64,000 bases of DNA from Staphylotrichum longicolle (taxonomy: Eukaryota > Ascomycota > Sordariomycetes > Sordariales > Chaetomiaceae), in NCBI GenBank assembly GCA_019096155.1, contig JAHCVI010000001.1:14967243-15031242 (forward strand), in the 5' to 3' direction. The translations under genes were made by a program, and so were the position numbers. The notes beneath the pieces are model-generated. The model saw nothing but the letters and a program-made list of their open reading frames with translations. It was not told the DNA's origin and made no database searches. Below are positions 1-10,900 of the stretch, piece after piece (position 1 is the stretch's first letter; every line of letters starts with the position of its first letter).

Positions 1-685
1 AACTGGGCGCACTTTGGAGTATGGAATGCATTATTCAAGGGGTCTAACCGTGTCCCGGGGCCGAGTTGAAAAAGGATCTGATTCAACATCTTTCCGTCTC
101 GTAGAGAACGAACAGGACCTGCATCTGTGAATGCAGTGGCAATTAGATACCCCAGGCTGCATTCAGAAAATGGCCTGGGGGCCTTTTCTGCGAGAACATG
201 GGTGGGCCATTTGTAATCCGCATGCAGATTACCTTATTGCCATAGTGCTCGGTTGTGCTGTAGTGGTGCGAGCATGCTGGGTCAGTCCGCTACGAGGTGA
301 TGGACCTTGATTGGGTGGCTGAGAGGGGAAGGGTGTAGAAAAGGCGGGAGCCTAGAGGGTGCTGACTGATCAACGCTTATGCATTGTGCTCTTTGATTGG
401 CAAGCACTTGGCTAATATCACCATTCACCATCACATCACTGTTACCGGCTGCTGGGAGCCGTATCGTGGGCACGACACAGCGCTGTCACGCGTCGTATTG
501 AGGTGGCTTGCCGTCTGTGGGCTTGATCGGAATATAAAACGAGCCGACTCCTCAGCTTGATATCCGAACACCTTTCCTCCATAACAGCTTCAAAGAGACG
601 CTTACAACATTGCAACGCCTCAAACACGAGAGCAACAGCACTGCCAACATAACAAGTTCACAACCAACAAACACATCTCACTACA
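1..685. other. upstream intergenic region
   Basis: No supported gene. Short open frames on both strands lack codon bias and recognisable motifs. The right end is the promoter of the reductase gene that starts at 686. Confidence 0.5.
533..538 (+). promoter_or_regulatory. TATA box of the SDR gene
   Basis: TATAAA lies about 150 bp upstream of the ATG at 686 and is followed by a C/A-rich leader, as is common before fungal start codons. Inferred from position and sequence only. Confidence 0.45.
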
Positions 686-1875
686 ATGCCAACCACACTT
701 CTCACAGGCGCCAACTCCTTTGTCGGAGCCCACGTCATCAACTCGCTTATCGCTGCTGGCCATCATGTCATCGGCACGGTCCGCCGCGAGAACCTCGTCG
801 ACCAGATTTATGCCCTGCACCCCGAGTGGAAGCAAAATCTCGAGCTCGTGGTAGTCAAGGACTACGCCGAGGAGAGTAGCTGGGACGAGGTCTTTAGCAA
901 ATACTCCCTCGATCATGTGCGCAGTGACCGTTTCGTTACTCCCCCTACAATACAATAACGGAGGCAAGACAGACACTGATTCCAGTTCCTGATGTGTCTA
1001 GATCGTTCATGTTGCCGCCCCTTTGCTTGACAATCCAGCCAACACGGACTACACTCGTGATTTCCTGAAACCAACAGTCGATGGGTAGGTATCGTCTCTC
1101 ACCAGACCAGCTACTGGCCAGTCCCGCATGCCGTGCAGAAACTGATATCCGCAACCCAAACAGCAACCTCGCCCTCCTGCGCTCAGCTCACCGCAATGCA
1201 TCCGGCATCAAGTCTATTGCCGTGACCGGCTCTGTCAATGCCCTGACGACTGGCTCGCCCGAAGAGCTGCTCGCCGGGCCAATCACCAACAAGACCTGGC
1301 TGCCCATCTCCCAGGAGCAGGCGCGCGAGATGAACAACGCCTACATCTCGTACTGCAGCGCCAAGAAGGAGGGAGAGCTGGCCATCTGGGATTTTGTTGA
1401 GACCGAGAAGCCGTCCTTCGCCGTGACCGTCCTGCTCCCTGCACTCATCTTCGGCCCGCCGCTGCAGCCGCTCAAGTGCCTCAAGAGCCTGAACTACAGC
1501 ACCAACGTCATCTACAGCTTCATCAGCGGCCAGCACGAGACCATCCCGGCCACGTCATTTCCCTCGTTTGTTGATGTTCGAGACTTGGCGGATGCCCACG
1601 TCAAAGTGCTGACCAAGCCGGAAGCGGCGAACCGGCGCTTGCTGATCAACGGGAAGCCCATGACATACACCGCGCTCGTGCACGCGCTTGCAAAGGTACC
1701 GGAGCTAAAGGAGAGGCTTCCGGCCGAGAGTGGCGAGGATGCCAAAGTCACGCCGGCAAGGATCGACGCCGAGGAGGACAACAAGTTGCTGGGGTTGACG
1801 TTTCGCACTGTCGAAGAGACCATGGCGGACACGGCGAAGAGGCTTCTTGAGCTGGAGAGAGCAGAGTCGAGCTGA
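686..1875 (+). CDS. NAD(P)-dependent extended SDR reductase (GRE2/ketoreductase type)
   Basis: Predicted cytosolic NADPH-dependent reductase of the extended short-chain dehydrogenase family (dihydroflavonol-4-reductase/methylglyoxal reductase GRE2 group). Three exons, 686-916, 1002-1084 and 1164-1875, join in phase to 341 aa, a normal length for this group. Residues 5-13 are a variant dinucleotide-binding loop (TGANSFVGA); exon 2 starts with the usual IVHVAAP strand; the catalytic Y-x3-K is seen as YCSAK in exon 3. Both introns are short (85 and 79 nt) with GT-AG ends. The ATG at 686 follows a C/A-rich leader and gives the glycine-rich loop its usual N-terminal position. The substrate cannot be told from the sequence. 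The family call is secure; the splice sites are inferred from reading frame and motif continuity. Confidence 0.88.
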
Positions 1876-2284
1876 GATCGAGTCTGAGGATGGGAACAAG
1901 TCTGCAGAGATTCTCCTGTTTGTTTAAGCTTTTTGGACAGTGATGAATATGGGCTCATTGAAACTCAATTTCTGCCCACCGTCAAGCGCTGTCTTGCTGA
2001 TCAGATATCCAATCCTCTCGTTTCTGGTACCTCGTAACCACCAACACCAACGTCACAGCGGTAGCAGCAGCTTGTACACCACCGCCGACACTCTAGACTC
2101 GCCCCAGCTGCACTGAGACAAACCCACACGACTGACATGCAGTGGAATGTGTGGATGCTGCTGACTCAGCGGTGTGAGGTTGACAAGCGGCATCAGCCAA
2201 CCGAGACGTTTTCATGCCTGCAAACTCTCGCCCATGCATCATCTCGTATCATCACACATCAACGCACACCCCCAAGCCAGCACG
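1876..2284. other. intergenic region
   Basis: About 400 bp between two genes on the + strand, holding the 3' region of the reductase and the promoter of the NUDIX gene. No feature is recognised. Confidence 0.5.
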
Positions 2285-3080
2285 ATGGAACACTGCTCTG
2301 CAACCAACCCCGTCACAGCAGGAGGCAACCCTCCAACCCAACCCCAAGCCCCAATGAGATTCACAACCTCGTCAACCCTCTCCGCCTTCTCCATCTCCCC
2401 CGCCTCCTTCCTCGCCTCCCGCCCCGACATCCACAACCTCATCGCCGGCGCCATGGTCTTCCGCACCGCCCCAAACACCATCAACTCCCCCGATGGCACA
2501 GCTGCCCCCACAACCGTGACAGCAGCAACCCACCTCGAGACCCTCCTCCTCCAGCGCGCCCTCTCCGACTCCTTCCCCTTGCGATGGGAGATCCCGGGGG
2601 GCACCGCCGACCCGCGCCTCGACGCCACCGTCGCGGGCGTCGCGGTCCGCGAGCTGTGGGAGGAGACGCAGCTGCGTGCGCGGCGGCTGGTCTGTCCCGT
2701 GGGGCTGGGTCTGGCGCCCGGCGTGGCGAGCCTCGCCATGCTGGGGGAGGCGGAGGACGCGCGGGCGGATGCGGATGCGGAGTGGAGTAGTGTTTGTCTG
2801 TTGCGGGTTGCGGGGCTGACGTGGGCGGTCGTGACGTTTATCGCTGAGGTTGATGGGGGGTGGGGACGGGGATGGGGATGGAGATGGGGAGGTGGTGCTG
2901 CGACCGGATGAGCATGTCGCGTGGGCTTGGGTTGATGAGGTGGAGGTGAGGAGGGGGGAGTTCAGGGGTGGGTTGAAGGGAAGGGAGTTGGAGTTTGTTA
3001 GTGAGGCTATGAGGATGACGGTTTTGGAGGGGTTCAGGTTGCGGAAGGGGTTGAACCAAGAGTGTGGGCAGGGGAATTAA
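2285..3080 (+). CDS. NUDIX hydrolase-like protein, frame broken in a GGGGAY repeat
   Basis: Fungal NUDIX-superfamily protein of about 265 aa (hydrolysis of a nucleoside diphosphate linked to another moiety; substrate unknown). The first frame (2285 to about 2857) carries the NUDIX core: PGG, then about 15 residues later the catalytic helix RELWEE followed by TQL. The helix is intact, but the conserved glutamate before it is replaced. The C-terminal half (RPDEHVAWAWVDE onward) is in another frame. Dropping one G from the six-G run at 2855-2860 makes an acidic-glycine stretch (GGGDGDGDGDGE) and rejoins the halves. A 43-nt GT-AG intron (2849-2891) would also restore the frame, but it is very short and has a poor donor. 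ATG 2285 is taken as start; ATG 2354 is an alternative. Confidence 0.7.
2861..2890 (+). repeat. GGGGAY/GGGGAT hexamer microsatellite in coding DNA
   Basis: Imperfect tandem GGGGAC/GGGGAT units next to the six-G run where the NUDIX frame breaks. In the restored frame it codes for alternating Gly-Asp. Such a repeat is prone to slippage and to sequencing error. Confidence 0.7.
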
Positions 3081-6000
3081 CCTCGGAGGCTCAATCCTAT
3101 CATCCACCTGCATGGACTTGCTAATCTAGCCCGCATATTGTTTTCTGGCAAAGAAGCCTCTTTGCTTTGGGCCGTCTCTTCATACGCGAACGTACAATCC
3201 AGGCTTCCGCGGTGCTGTCTCCTGTGTGTCTGAAGCATCCGGATCTTGTGAGGTTGTACGGATACCTCTCTGGCGTAACATTGGGGACACGAGATTTGCC
3301 AGGGCTGCCAGTACACAGTCGTCTAGATAAAGTTCAAGGCTGTCTGTGACACCTAACACAGCATTGCTCGACAAAGACCCCGAACGTTCACCCATTGTCT
3401 TACATTGGCGGACGTTTTGCTCCTGTTCTTACCTCTCTGCCTACGGGTGCTTCCCTTGTGTTAACAGAGTCATATAGTCACTGTGGTTGAGGGCTTAAAC
3501 CCAATTCCAACACAATTGCATGTCTTCGAACGATGGGTCAAGCAGGGCTACGTGTGTATGAAAGCTCATATCACGTCTTGAGCCCCTTGAGATGTCGGTC
3601 ACGGTTACCTGATTATGAAGCCAAGCCTTTGAGTTGGCGGTCCTTGTTGCCGATGTGCCTATTACAACCACGTAATGCGGAAGACAGCAACCTCAGTCCG
3701 CTGAGGGAGGTGGAACAAGACAGCAGGGCAGCTTTCTGCACAACCCCCCAACAACTGTGTGTTCCGCTTCATTCCAGACCACAAATCGACTCTTAAGCCG
3801 ATTGTCCGCATTGGCATGCACATTCTCACCACTGGCAAACAAGCACCCTTCTCCCGGAGGGATTCCTGGGCCTGAGCGGGCGTAGGATTAAGCAAGGGCC
3901 GTGTCGCGGGCAGACGCAGGAACTGTGTCTGGTCACATGTATATCAGCGCCACTGTTATGACAGAGTACGACACATCACAGGAGCGGGAATGTCCCTTCT
4001 CAGCTCTGGAGATGCTTGCAGGAGGGGGAGAGGACTTCAGGCAAGTTCTGCTGCAGGCGGGACGGGAGCCAAGAATTGGATGAGACAAATGAATGATTCC
4101 CAGCTCTGTCTCGGTGAGAAAAAATGTATTCTTAATCCCAACAAGGCAACATGGGTGGCCAGTGGCGCGCTCCCCGGCGATGAGCCCGCCCTGCGCGGGT
4201 AGCAGCATGATCCATCCTCGGAAACCGGCAGCGGCTGTCTCTGAGATCGGAAGCAGACATGAGCATACACTTATTTGGCGTTGTACAGAACCATACCATG
4301 GGACTCCAAGGATCTTGGTGTCGATCAAAGCGAATAGCCGCCCGTTAGCTCACCACCGTCGTCCCGCGGAGTGCAACACGGTCACTTGGATCGCTACGTT
4401 GAACCGCTCGGCCTGCCACCCTTCAACTGATTTGTTAGCTGCCGTTACATCCCTGGAGGCCATGTGAAAAGCAGACACCAACCCTGGCTGCGGCCGTTGG
4501 TCATTCGTTGGGTCCGAGACATTATGCGCACGGACAGTGTGGGAGCAAGGGGTCCGTTTCGGGAGCCAAGTGCGCCTCATCGAGGGGAGAGGACTCCACG
4601 CTCTGACGGCCCTGTGAAACCGGAGTTCATCGACGGCGAACGCCGTTAGTGGCAGGGAGTGTTTTGAGGCAGAGGGGTGAAAAAGCTACCTGGTATGGAT
4701 GATCACAGCCTAATTCGGGTATCTTGAAATCCGGTTTGGGTCAAGCAGCTTGGTCAAAATCATCCCTGCGTTTAAGGTTGCGTATTCTTTTCTCCTCTCA
4801 TAGCTCTGTGTCTCGACAAGCCTGGCAGTAGAGTTGGAGACGGTCAAGGCCGCCCCTCTTTGACACCGTCCCTTCAGCGTGCACTGATCTTCATATTGGG
4901 TCCTACTGCAACTCTATGATCCGCCCTACGGGCCAGGGATCGCAAGTTGACACCTCGACGCCACCTCCTGCAAGATCCCGTCCGAGCCAAGAGTGTCAAG
5001 CTTACCAAGCACGGGCGCTCAGACCGGGCGCATTGTGTGCCGTGGTTCGAGATTATCTGGAACAGCGATAACAGCTGCGATATACCCGTTTGCGGACACA
5101 TTTGTTTCCACCGCCGAGGGTGAGAGGAAAGTCCTGGCGAGATCAAGTGAAACGGGATTCATGATATTGACACTCCCTACATCTCTTGGATCTCAACGGC
5201 AATCTCTGGAACGGTCGGCCCAGTTAAGATTGATGAACTGAGAAGCGAGATTCCCAATTGAGAGCGAGATTCTGGATGGCACCTTGCATCACCCGGTACC
5301 AGAACTCGCCAGTTGTGGGGTCCAACGGAGTGACAGTAACAACGGCGCATCCAATGACTCGGCCCGATGAGAATGTGTGTAATTTGCCCAGGGCGGCTCT
5401 CTATTCTTAGTCACGAAAATTGATGCCTTCTGGCTCGGAGCTGGGTTTTGAGAGACTGGAAGCCGTTCTTCCAATTCAGGATTCGATGCCTCCAGGCCAA
5501 GCCTTTACCATGTTCTTGAGTGACGCGAGATTGTGGGATGAGTGTTGGGGTCATTGAACTATTTCATGTCAAACCTGTCAAGTCTCAGTTCATGTCCAAG
5601 GGGGGATGTGGATGTGGTGGAATGTCAAGTCTGATAGTGTTGGTCTCGCTGCCACAGGTGACCAGTCCATGAGATACGACAGAAAGGGAACAGGAATGGG
5701 AAGACGACACATAAACCCCAAAATTGCTGGATAGAAAGAATGGACGAGTGTCCGAGTAATGTTGATCCTACTCATAGTGTAACAGCGTAGTGTGAAGCTT
5801 CGCCATTGGCGTCCATCCTCGATTCCACTTGCCGCCAATACCATCAGCATTGGGCGAAAACCACGGACAACAGGAGCCCCCCGTCTGTCTCTTTCAAGCA
5901 CGCCGGACAGCGGGCATGACCCCGATCCGGCTTCCCCGCATCATTCACAACAGCCGACTCCTGCACCGGACCGGAGCGGGGCGGTCGGATTGGGTGACAT

Positions 6001-6367
6001 CGTGCCGGGGTGAGCTCCCCAAACCAGGAGCTCGGTGACTGATCGAGGGAAAACAGTGACGAATGCATGTGAACTGCCGTCGGTCTCGCTTCCGTGTTCA
6101 CGGTTTTACGCATACGCGTAGCCAACCACCTCCTCTCTCGGTCCATTGTGGCAGATCCATGACTTTTAAGTTGGCCAACTTTGGCCGAAAACATGGCCAG
6201 GACGGGGCTTGGCGTTGGCAACGCGCGCTGGTGATGCGGGGGAAGCGCAGGTCATGGGGAATGGACTGCTTGTACATGTACAGATGTGTGCCATAAAGTG
6301 TCGATCCGAGAAAGCCTTACTCCGTCGTGTTTACCAAGTAGTTGTTCGGGCAGCACACTGCGCAAAC
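3081..6367. other. gene-poor intergenic region
   Basis: 3.3 kb without a supportable gene. The many short open frames on both strands are rich in Ser, Arg, Pro and Leu and have no motif or intron structure. No tRNA, transposon or long repeat was recognised. The far end serves as promoter for the phosphatase-lectin gene. Confidence 0.5.
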
Positions 6368-7963
6368 ATGAAGCTATCACGGGGACTGAGCACTGCGTTC
6401 GCCGTAGTCCAGCTGCTGGACAGGGCATTGGCAGCAGCAACCTCGGGCACGTTTAGCATCCTCTCGATGAACGTGGCCGGCCTCCCCGCCATCCTGAACA
6501 GCAACGACGTGCCGGGCGACAAGACCACCAACGCCGCAACCATCGGATCCCAGTTTGCCGAGTACAACTACGACGTCATCCACGTCCAGGAGGTATGTAA
6601 GTTTTGCAGTGTTTTGGGGGAGTTTGAAACACCCCACGTCCACAATCGGCGTTTCACCCCCCCCAAGTTGAAACAAGAGATCCGCCGCGCCCCCTTCTTC
6701 CACCCCGATCCGCAAGCATGCACATGCAACCAAAGTGACCTCGCCGGGTTGGGGTCGAGCCGTCACCAAACAGATCCACTGACCATCCTCACATGCACAC
6801 AGGACTTCAACTACCACGCGCACATCTACCGCACCGACACGCACCCCCACCGCACCCCGACCTCGGGCGGCGTGCCCTTCGGCTCCGGGCTCAACACCCT
6901 GTCCACCCTGCCCTTCCTCGACTTCCGGCGCACCAAGTGGGCCCGCTGCTCCGACGCCTCCGAATTCGACTGCCTGACGCCCAAGGGCTTCACTTTTATG
7001 CGCGTGGCCCTCTCCCTGCCGCCGAACGTTAGCGTCAGCATCAGCGACAACACCACGGCGGTGTACGCCGACTTTTACAACCTGCACACCGACGCCGGCA
7101 CCGAAGCCGGCGACCTCACCGCGCGCAACGACAACGTCAACCAGGTCGCGGCGCACATCGCGCAGTGGAGCAGGGGCAACGCGGTGGTGGTGTACGGCGA
7201 CGTCAACAGCCGGTACACGCGCGCCGGGGACACGGCGATCCGGGGTTTGCTGGCCGGCGAGGACGACGCCGCCGGCCCGGGGCTGAAGGACGTGTGGGTC
7301 GAGCTGGCGCGGGGCGGGGTGCTGCCGACGGCGGAGGACGCGTGCGGGAACCCGGCGCGCGACAGTCAGTGCGAGACGGTGGACAAGGTGTTTTACCGGT
7401 CGAGCCCGCTGGTGAGGCTGCAGGCGGAGCAGTTCCGGTACGATACGGCGCGGTTTCTGCAGGCGGATGGGAACGTGCTGTCGGATCACAACCCGGTGTT
7501 TGTGCAGTTTGCGTGGGAGGCCGGGCCGGGGTTGAGGCAGAGTGGCTTCTTCGGGGGTGTGGCGGGGACGTGGTTCAGTGATGTGCCGGTGCTGGCCGGG
7601 TTGAGTAAGCCCAAGGCGGGCGTGCTGACGTTCCGGGGCGGGTCGAGGTTGGATAGCGTGGCAGTGACGCTGACGGAGGGGACGCGGCTCAGACACGGCG
7701 GCACCGGGGGCACGGAGGTGTCCCTCTCTCTCGGGGCCGACGAGTACTGGACCGAGGCGCAACTCTGCAGGGGGGAAAAGAACGGCAAGCCCCGCAACTT
7801 CTACATCCGGGCCGCGACATCGTCGGGACGTACCCTGGCCGCGGGCACGGCCACTGCTGACTGCGCGACCTTCACAGCGCCGGACGGGTGGCAGATCGTG
7901 GGTTTCGTTGGCCAGGACGGCGACGAGATGGACCAGCTCGCGTTCGTGTATGCACCGCGATGA
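6368..7963 (+). CDS. secreted endonuclease/exonuclease/phosphatase-family protein with C-terminal jacalin-like lectin domain
   Basis: Two exons, 6368-6592 and 6803-7963, give 461 aa. Residues 1 to about 23 are a signal peptide (MKLSRGLSTAFAVVQLL...). Residues 27-320 form an endonuclease/exonuclease/phosphatase (EEP) fold with its ordered signatures: LSMNVAG, HVQE (metal-binding Glu), GDVNSRY (GDxN) and SDHNPV (catalytic Asp-His). After FGGVAGTWF a beta-rich jacalin-like lectin domain follows and ends in QDGDEMDQLAFVYAP, typical of jacalin C-terminal strands. It is probably an extracellular hydrolase of a phosphoester or phospholipid head group, targeted by sugar binding; the substrate is not known. 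The 210-nt intron is a multiple of three and has no stop, so the frame reads through it. HVQE joined to DFNYH, usual in this family, shows that it is spliced. Confidence 0.85.
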   Translation: MKLSRGLSTAFAVVQLLDRALAAATSGTFSILSMNVAGLPAILNSNDVPGDKTTNAATIGSQFAEYNYDVIHVQEVCKFCSVLGEFETPHVHNRRFTPPKLKQEIRRAPFFHPDPQACTCNQSDLAGLGSSRHQTDPLTILTCTQDFNYHAHIYRTDTHPHRTPTSGGVPFGSGLNTLSTLPFLDFRRTKWARCSDASEFDCLTPKGFTFMRVALSLPPNVSVSISDNTTAVYADFYNLHTDAGTEAGDLTARNDNVNQVAAHIAQWSRGNAVVVYGDVNSRYTRAGDTAIRGLLAGEDDAAGPGLKDVWVELARGGVLPTAEDACGNPARDSQCETVDKVFYRSSPLVRLQAEQFRYDTARFLQADGNVLSDHNPVFVQFAWEAGPGLRQSGFFGGVAGTWFSDVPVLAGLSKPKAGVLTFRGGSRLDSVAVTLTEGTRLRHGGTGGTEVSLSLGADEYWTEAQLCRGEKNGKPRNFYIRAATSSGRTLAAGTATADCATFTAPDGWQIVGFVGQDGDEMDQLAFVYAPR

Positions 7964-10900
7964 CTGGGTGTGACGCGCGGTGGAGGTATCATTGGGCGGT
8001 GGGGGCTTGCTGTGTGTTAGCGGCGTCGATCTTCTGTTGCTTTCGGGTCTCACTTGCGGGACTTGCTTAGCTGCGAGGCTGCTTAATTAGTTGCTAGGGG
8101 GTGAGCTGGAAGGTGACATTGACTACATCTCTGGCATCATATGGTACACCGGCAAAAGAAAGCCAGGCAGTTCGCTAATTGGATGTTCAAATCCAACCAG
8201 ACGTTTCACCTTCAAGATTACGCCAAAGCCCGTTCATTCCACGGTCCACGTGCGGCACGTTTGAAGGACATGGGGACCGATGATCTTCAGGGCGCATGTT
8301 TGCGAGGGGATGATGACAATTGCCTCGGCCTTGTCTGTTGATCCTCCGCCTTGCCGCCTTGCCCATGGGAGCAGTGATCAGCAGCGTCGCGGTGAACAGA
8401 TGACGGGGTTTGTTGTGGCCGGGACGGGCTAGACCAACAGGAAACGGCGGCTTTACCCGCTAAAGAATGGCCCTCCCGGGGCGACCCTTGAGTGACTCCC
8501 TGCATCGTCACCGCTCCATGAGCGAGTCGAAGTACTGTAACATGTGACTTGTTGTTGCCATGTCGCTGTCTCGAGACCACTCGACGAGACGCCGCACAGA
8601 AATAAACAACAGACCGATCCTCAACTGGAAGAGCTTTTGGTTGGTGTGTGGCGCCAGGAACCACAATGAGCCTCATCGTCAAACCCGGAAGAAGAAAATC
8701 GCTGATTGGGCATCGCCGAGCTCAAGCCGAGTCCAAAAGCCGCAATGTTACCCTCAACAAGCAGCCCCATCTGTCATTCAGGTGTGACGACGGTTTGGAG
8801 TGGGCGATGCCGTGACACAAGAGTTCGTAATGATGGAGTGCGGTCCTTTGACTGTCCAATTGGCTGCTTCAGGCCGAGGAGACCCTGTTGATGCTGAGCT
8901 CCTGTCGCATCCAGCTGTCCGTCAAAGCACACACAAGAGACGATCGCGGCTCACTGGCAGTCTCCAGGTTCCCAAAGAAACCGGCGTGCCGTCTTTCAGG
9001 AAGCGGTAGGCCCGATTTTGGGCTCGTCCCAGATTAAGCTTGCATCAGGCTGATATGGCAGTTCCCGTGTGCAACCTCGCCGATTCCAGACGGTCACCAG
9101 CAAAATAGTGTCCGTGGAACGTGAGCCTTGGCCCCCGTGGGATTTTGGTCGCGGATAGGCGGGATTCGCCCCTCGAGGCGAGAACCGGATGAAACATGCA
9201 TCATTGACAGGTTGTTGTGGAACAAGCGGGCCAGGAACGACAACGAAATCGTGCCTGTGTTGCCCGTCAAGCCCGTTCCCCTGCAGAGGGCTGCCCCCAA
9301 CATGTCAGGACTGGCTCTCCATTGGAGCCTGCACCCCATCAACGACAGAGCAACGAGACCGGACAGCATGGCGCAAGACGCCACACCAGGATCCCTTTTC
9401 CAACGGAGACAACATTAGCCTCCAATAAGGCCCGGGACGTTGCCAGTGGCTTGGGTTGGAGGAGCGATGATCCTTGGTGGGTGCAGGCAAGCTCGGCAAG
9501 GATCCTGCCGGGGACAGTTTGGCAGGGCAGTTTGGCTCGGGTTGGCTCGTTGGGTGGACGCGTCGAGATGTTCGAGTCTTGCAGGACGGTGGGGTTTGCG
9601 CAAGCCGTCGAGGCCGTCAAGGTTCATTTTTGGAATCTACAGGAAAAGCTGAAATCGATAGCGTTCCGTCGTTGCCGGCAAGCGCGCTGGTTTTCGCCCT
9701 GCAGGATTCAGCGGAACACGAACATCTCTTGGCCCAGCCCCCAGCGACCCCGCAGAAGCGCTGCAACCGGCAGCAGCTCCTGCCAGCGTGCGGGGGGTTC
9801 CGGTTGCTTGAACTCGGTACTGTGTACGCACGTTTTGAACATGCCGCAGCGCAAAAAGAATGGTCTGGTCGAAACAGGTTGCCAGGCAAAGACCGCCGTC
9901 GCTTTTTGGCTCTTGTTTCTCCTCGCCGTCGATCACGGATTTAGTTTGAGACCGACGATTGGGATCATGCCAAAATCAGTGAATGACGCCGCCACATGGA
10001 CCCTGCAACACGCGCTTCTGCACGCTAAAAGCTCGCCATGGCAGCCACTGTCTGTGCCACAAACCTCGCGTCAGGGGCACATCTGGACCTGGTTTCCCCT
10101 GTTTCCCCCACGGCGGGATCGTCAGTCGCGGTCCTGTGGTCTGTCTTCCTGCTCTCAAGGGAAACGTAAGTCTTTGTCAGAGTCAGACCGAGGAAGCAAC
10201 TCCACGAGGGATTGACGCCGAGAAGCAACCGCGTCTTCATGCGAGCCCCTCACTCGCGAAAGGGCAAGAGAGAGATGGGCCTGGTCTGGGCTGGCTCCAT
10301 CTTCGGGGTTCTCGTGCATGCCGCTAACGGACTGGCGTGGACGTGCTCAACCCAGCATCCTGGGTCGGGTTTTATCTTTCAGGGCTCGGAAGGCTTCCGC
10401 GAGCAGGAGCCAGGGCGTTGGGACGAGTGGCGATGCTTGGAGTTGCCGACACTGTGGGGGAAGCAAAGGGCCTTGCAGCTCGTCGCTCTGAGCTCCGAAT
10501 TTGCGCAGGGAAAGACGCCCAAAGCCAGCCAAGGCCCAGGTGCTTCTTTCGCGCGTTTGGGCTGTTGCCTCGACGATGCGCGATGCTTGCGCAATCCGCC
10601 CGTGAACCGCCACCTCGAGGATTCGACGACGAGACGGGCGACGGGCGACTTGGTCAAGCGCCGTTGTCTTTCTTCATCCCGCCCCCCAATTTGGCATTGA
10701 AACGGATGCTCGCAATGTCGGCAGATGATGATTCTGCACGCAATACCACGCTGCGCGACGCTTAAACCGCGTGAAGAATTGCCCTCGGCGACACTGGAGT
10801 TGCCAAGACGCTGGAAGCTCGGGGGGTCCAGCGTGCAGCAGGAGAGGGTCTGTGTAGAAAAAAGGTGCAGGACTCGGAGCTGGCCCTCCAAAGTCGGGAC

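Noticed and set aside
6377..8053. 558-codon minus-strand frame opposite the EEP-lectin gene
   Set aside because: It is the antisense shadow of a strongly coding plus-strand gene; Arg/His/Val-rich with no family match.
9217..10215. 332-codon open frame on the + strand in the long gene-poor region
   Set aside because: The composition is Arg/Gln/Ser-rich without any motif, overlapping minus frames are equally open, and the GC-rich base composition makes long chance frames likely.
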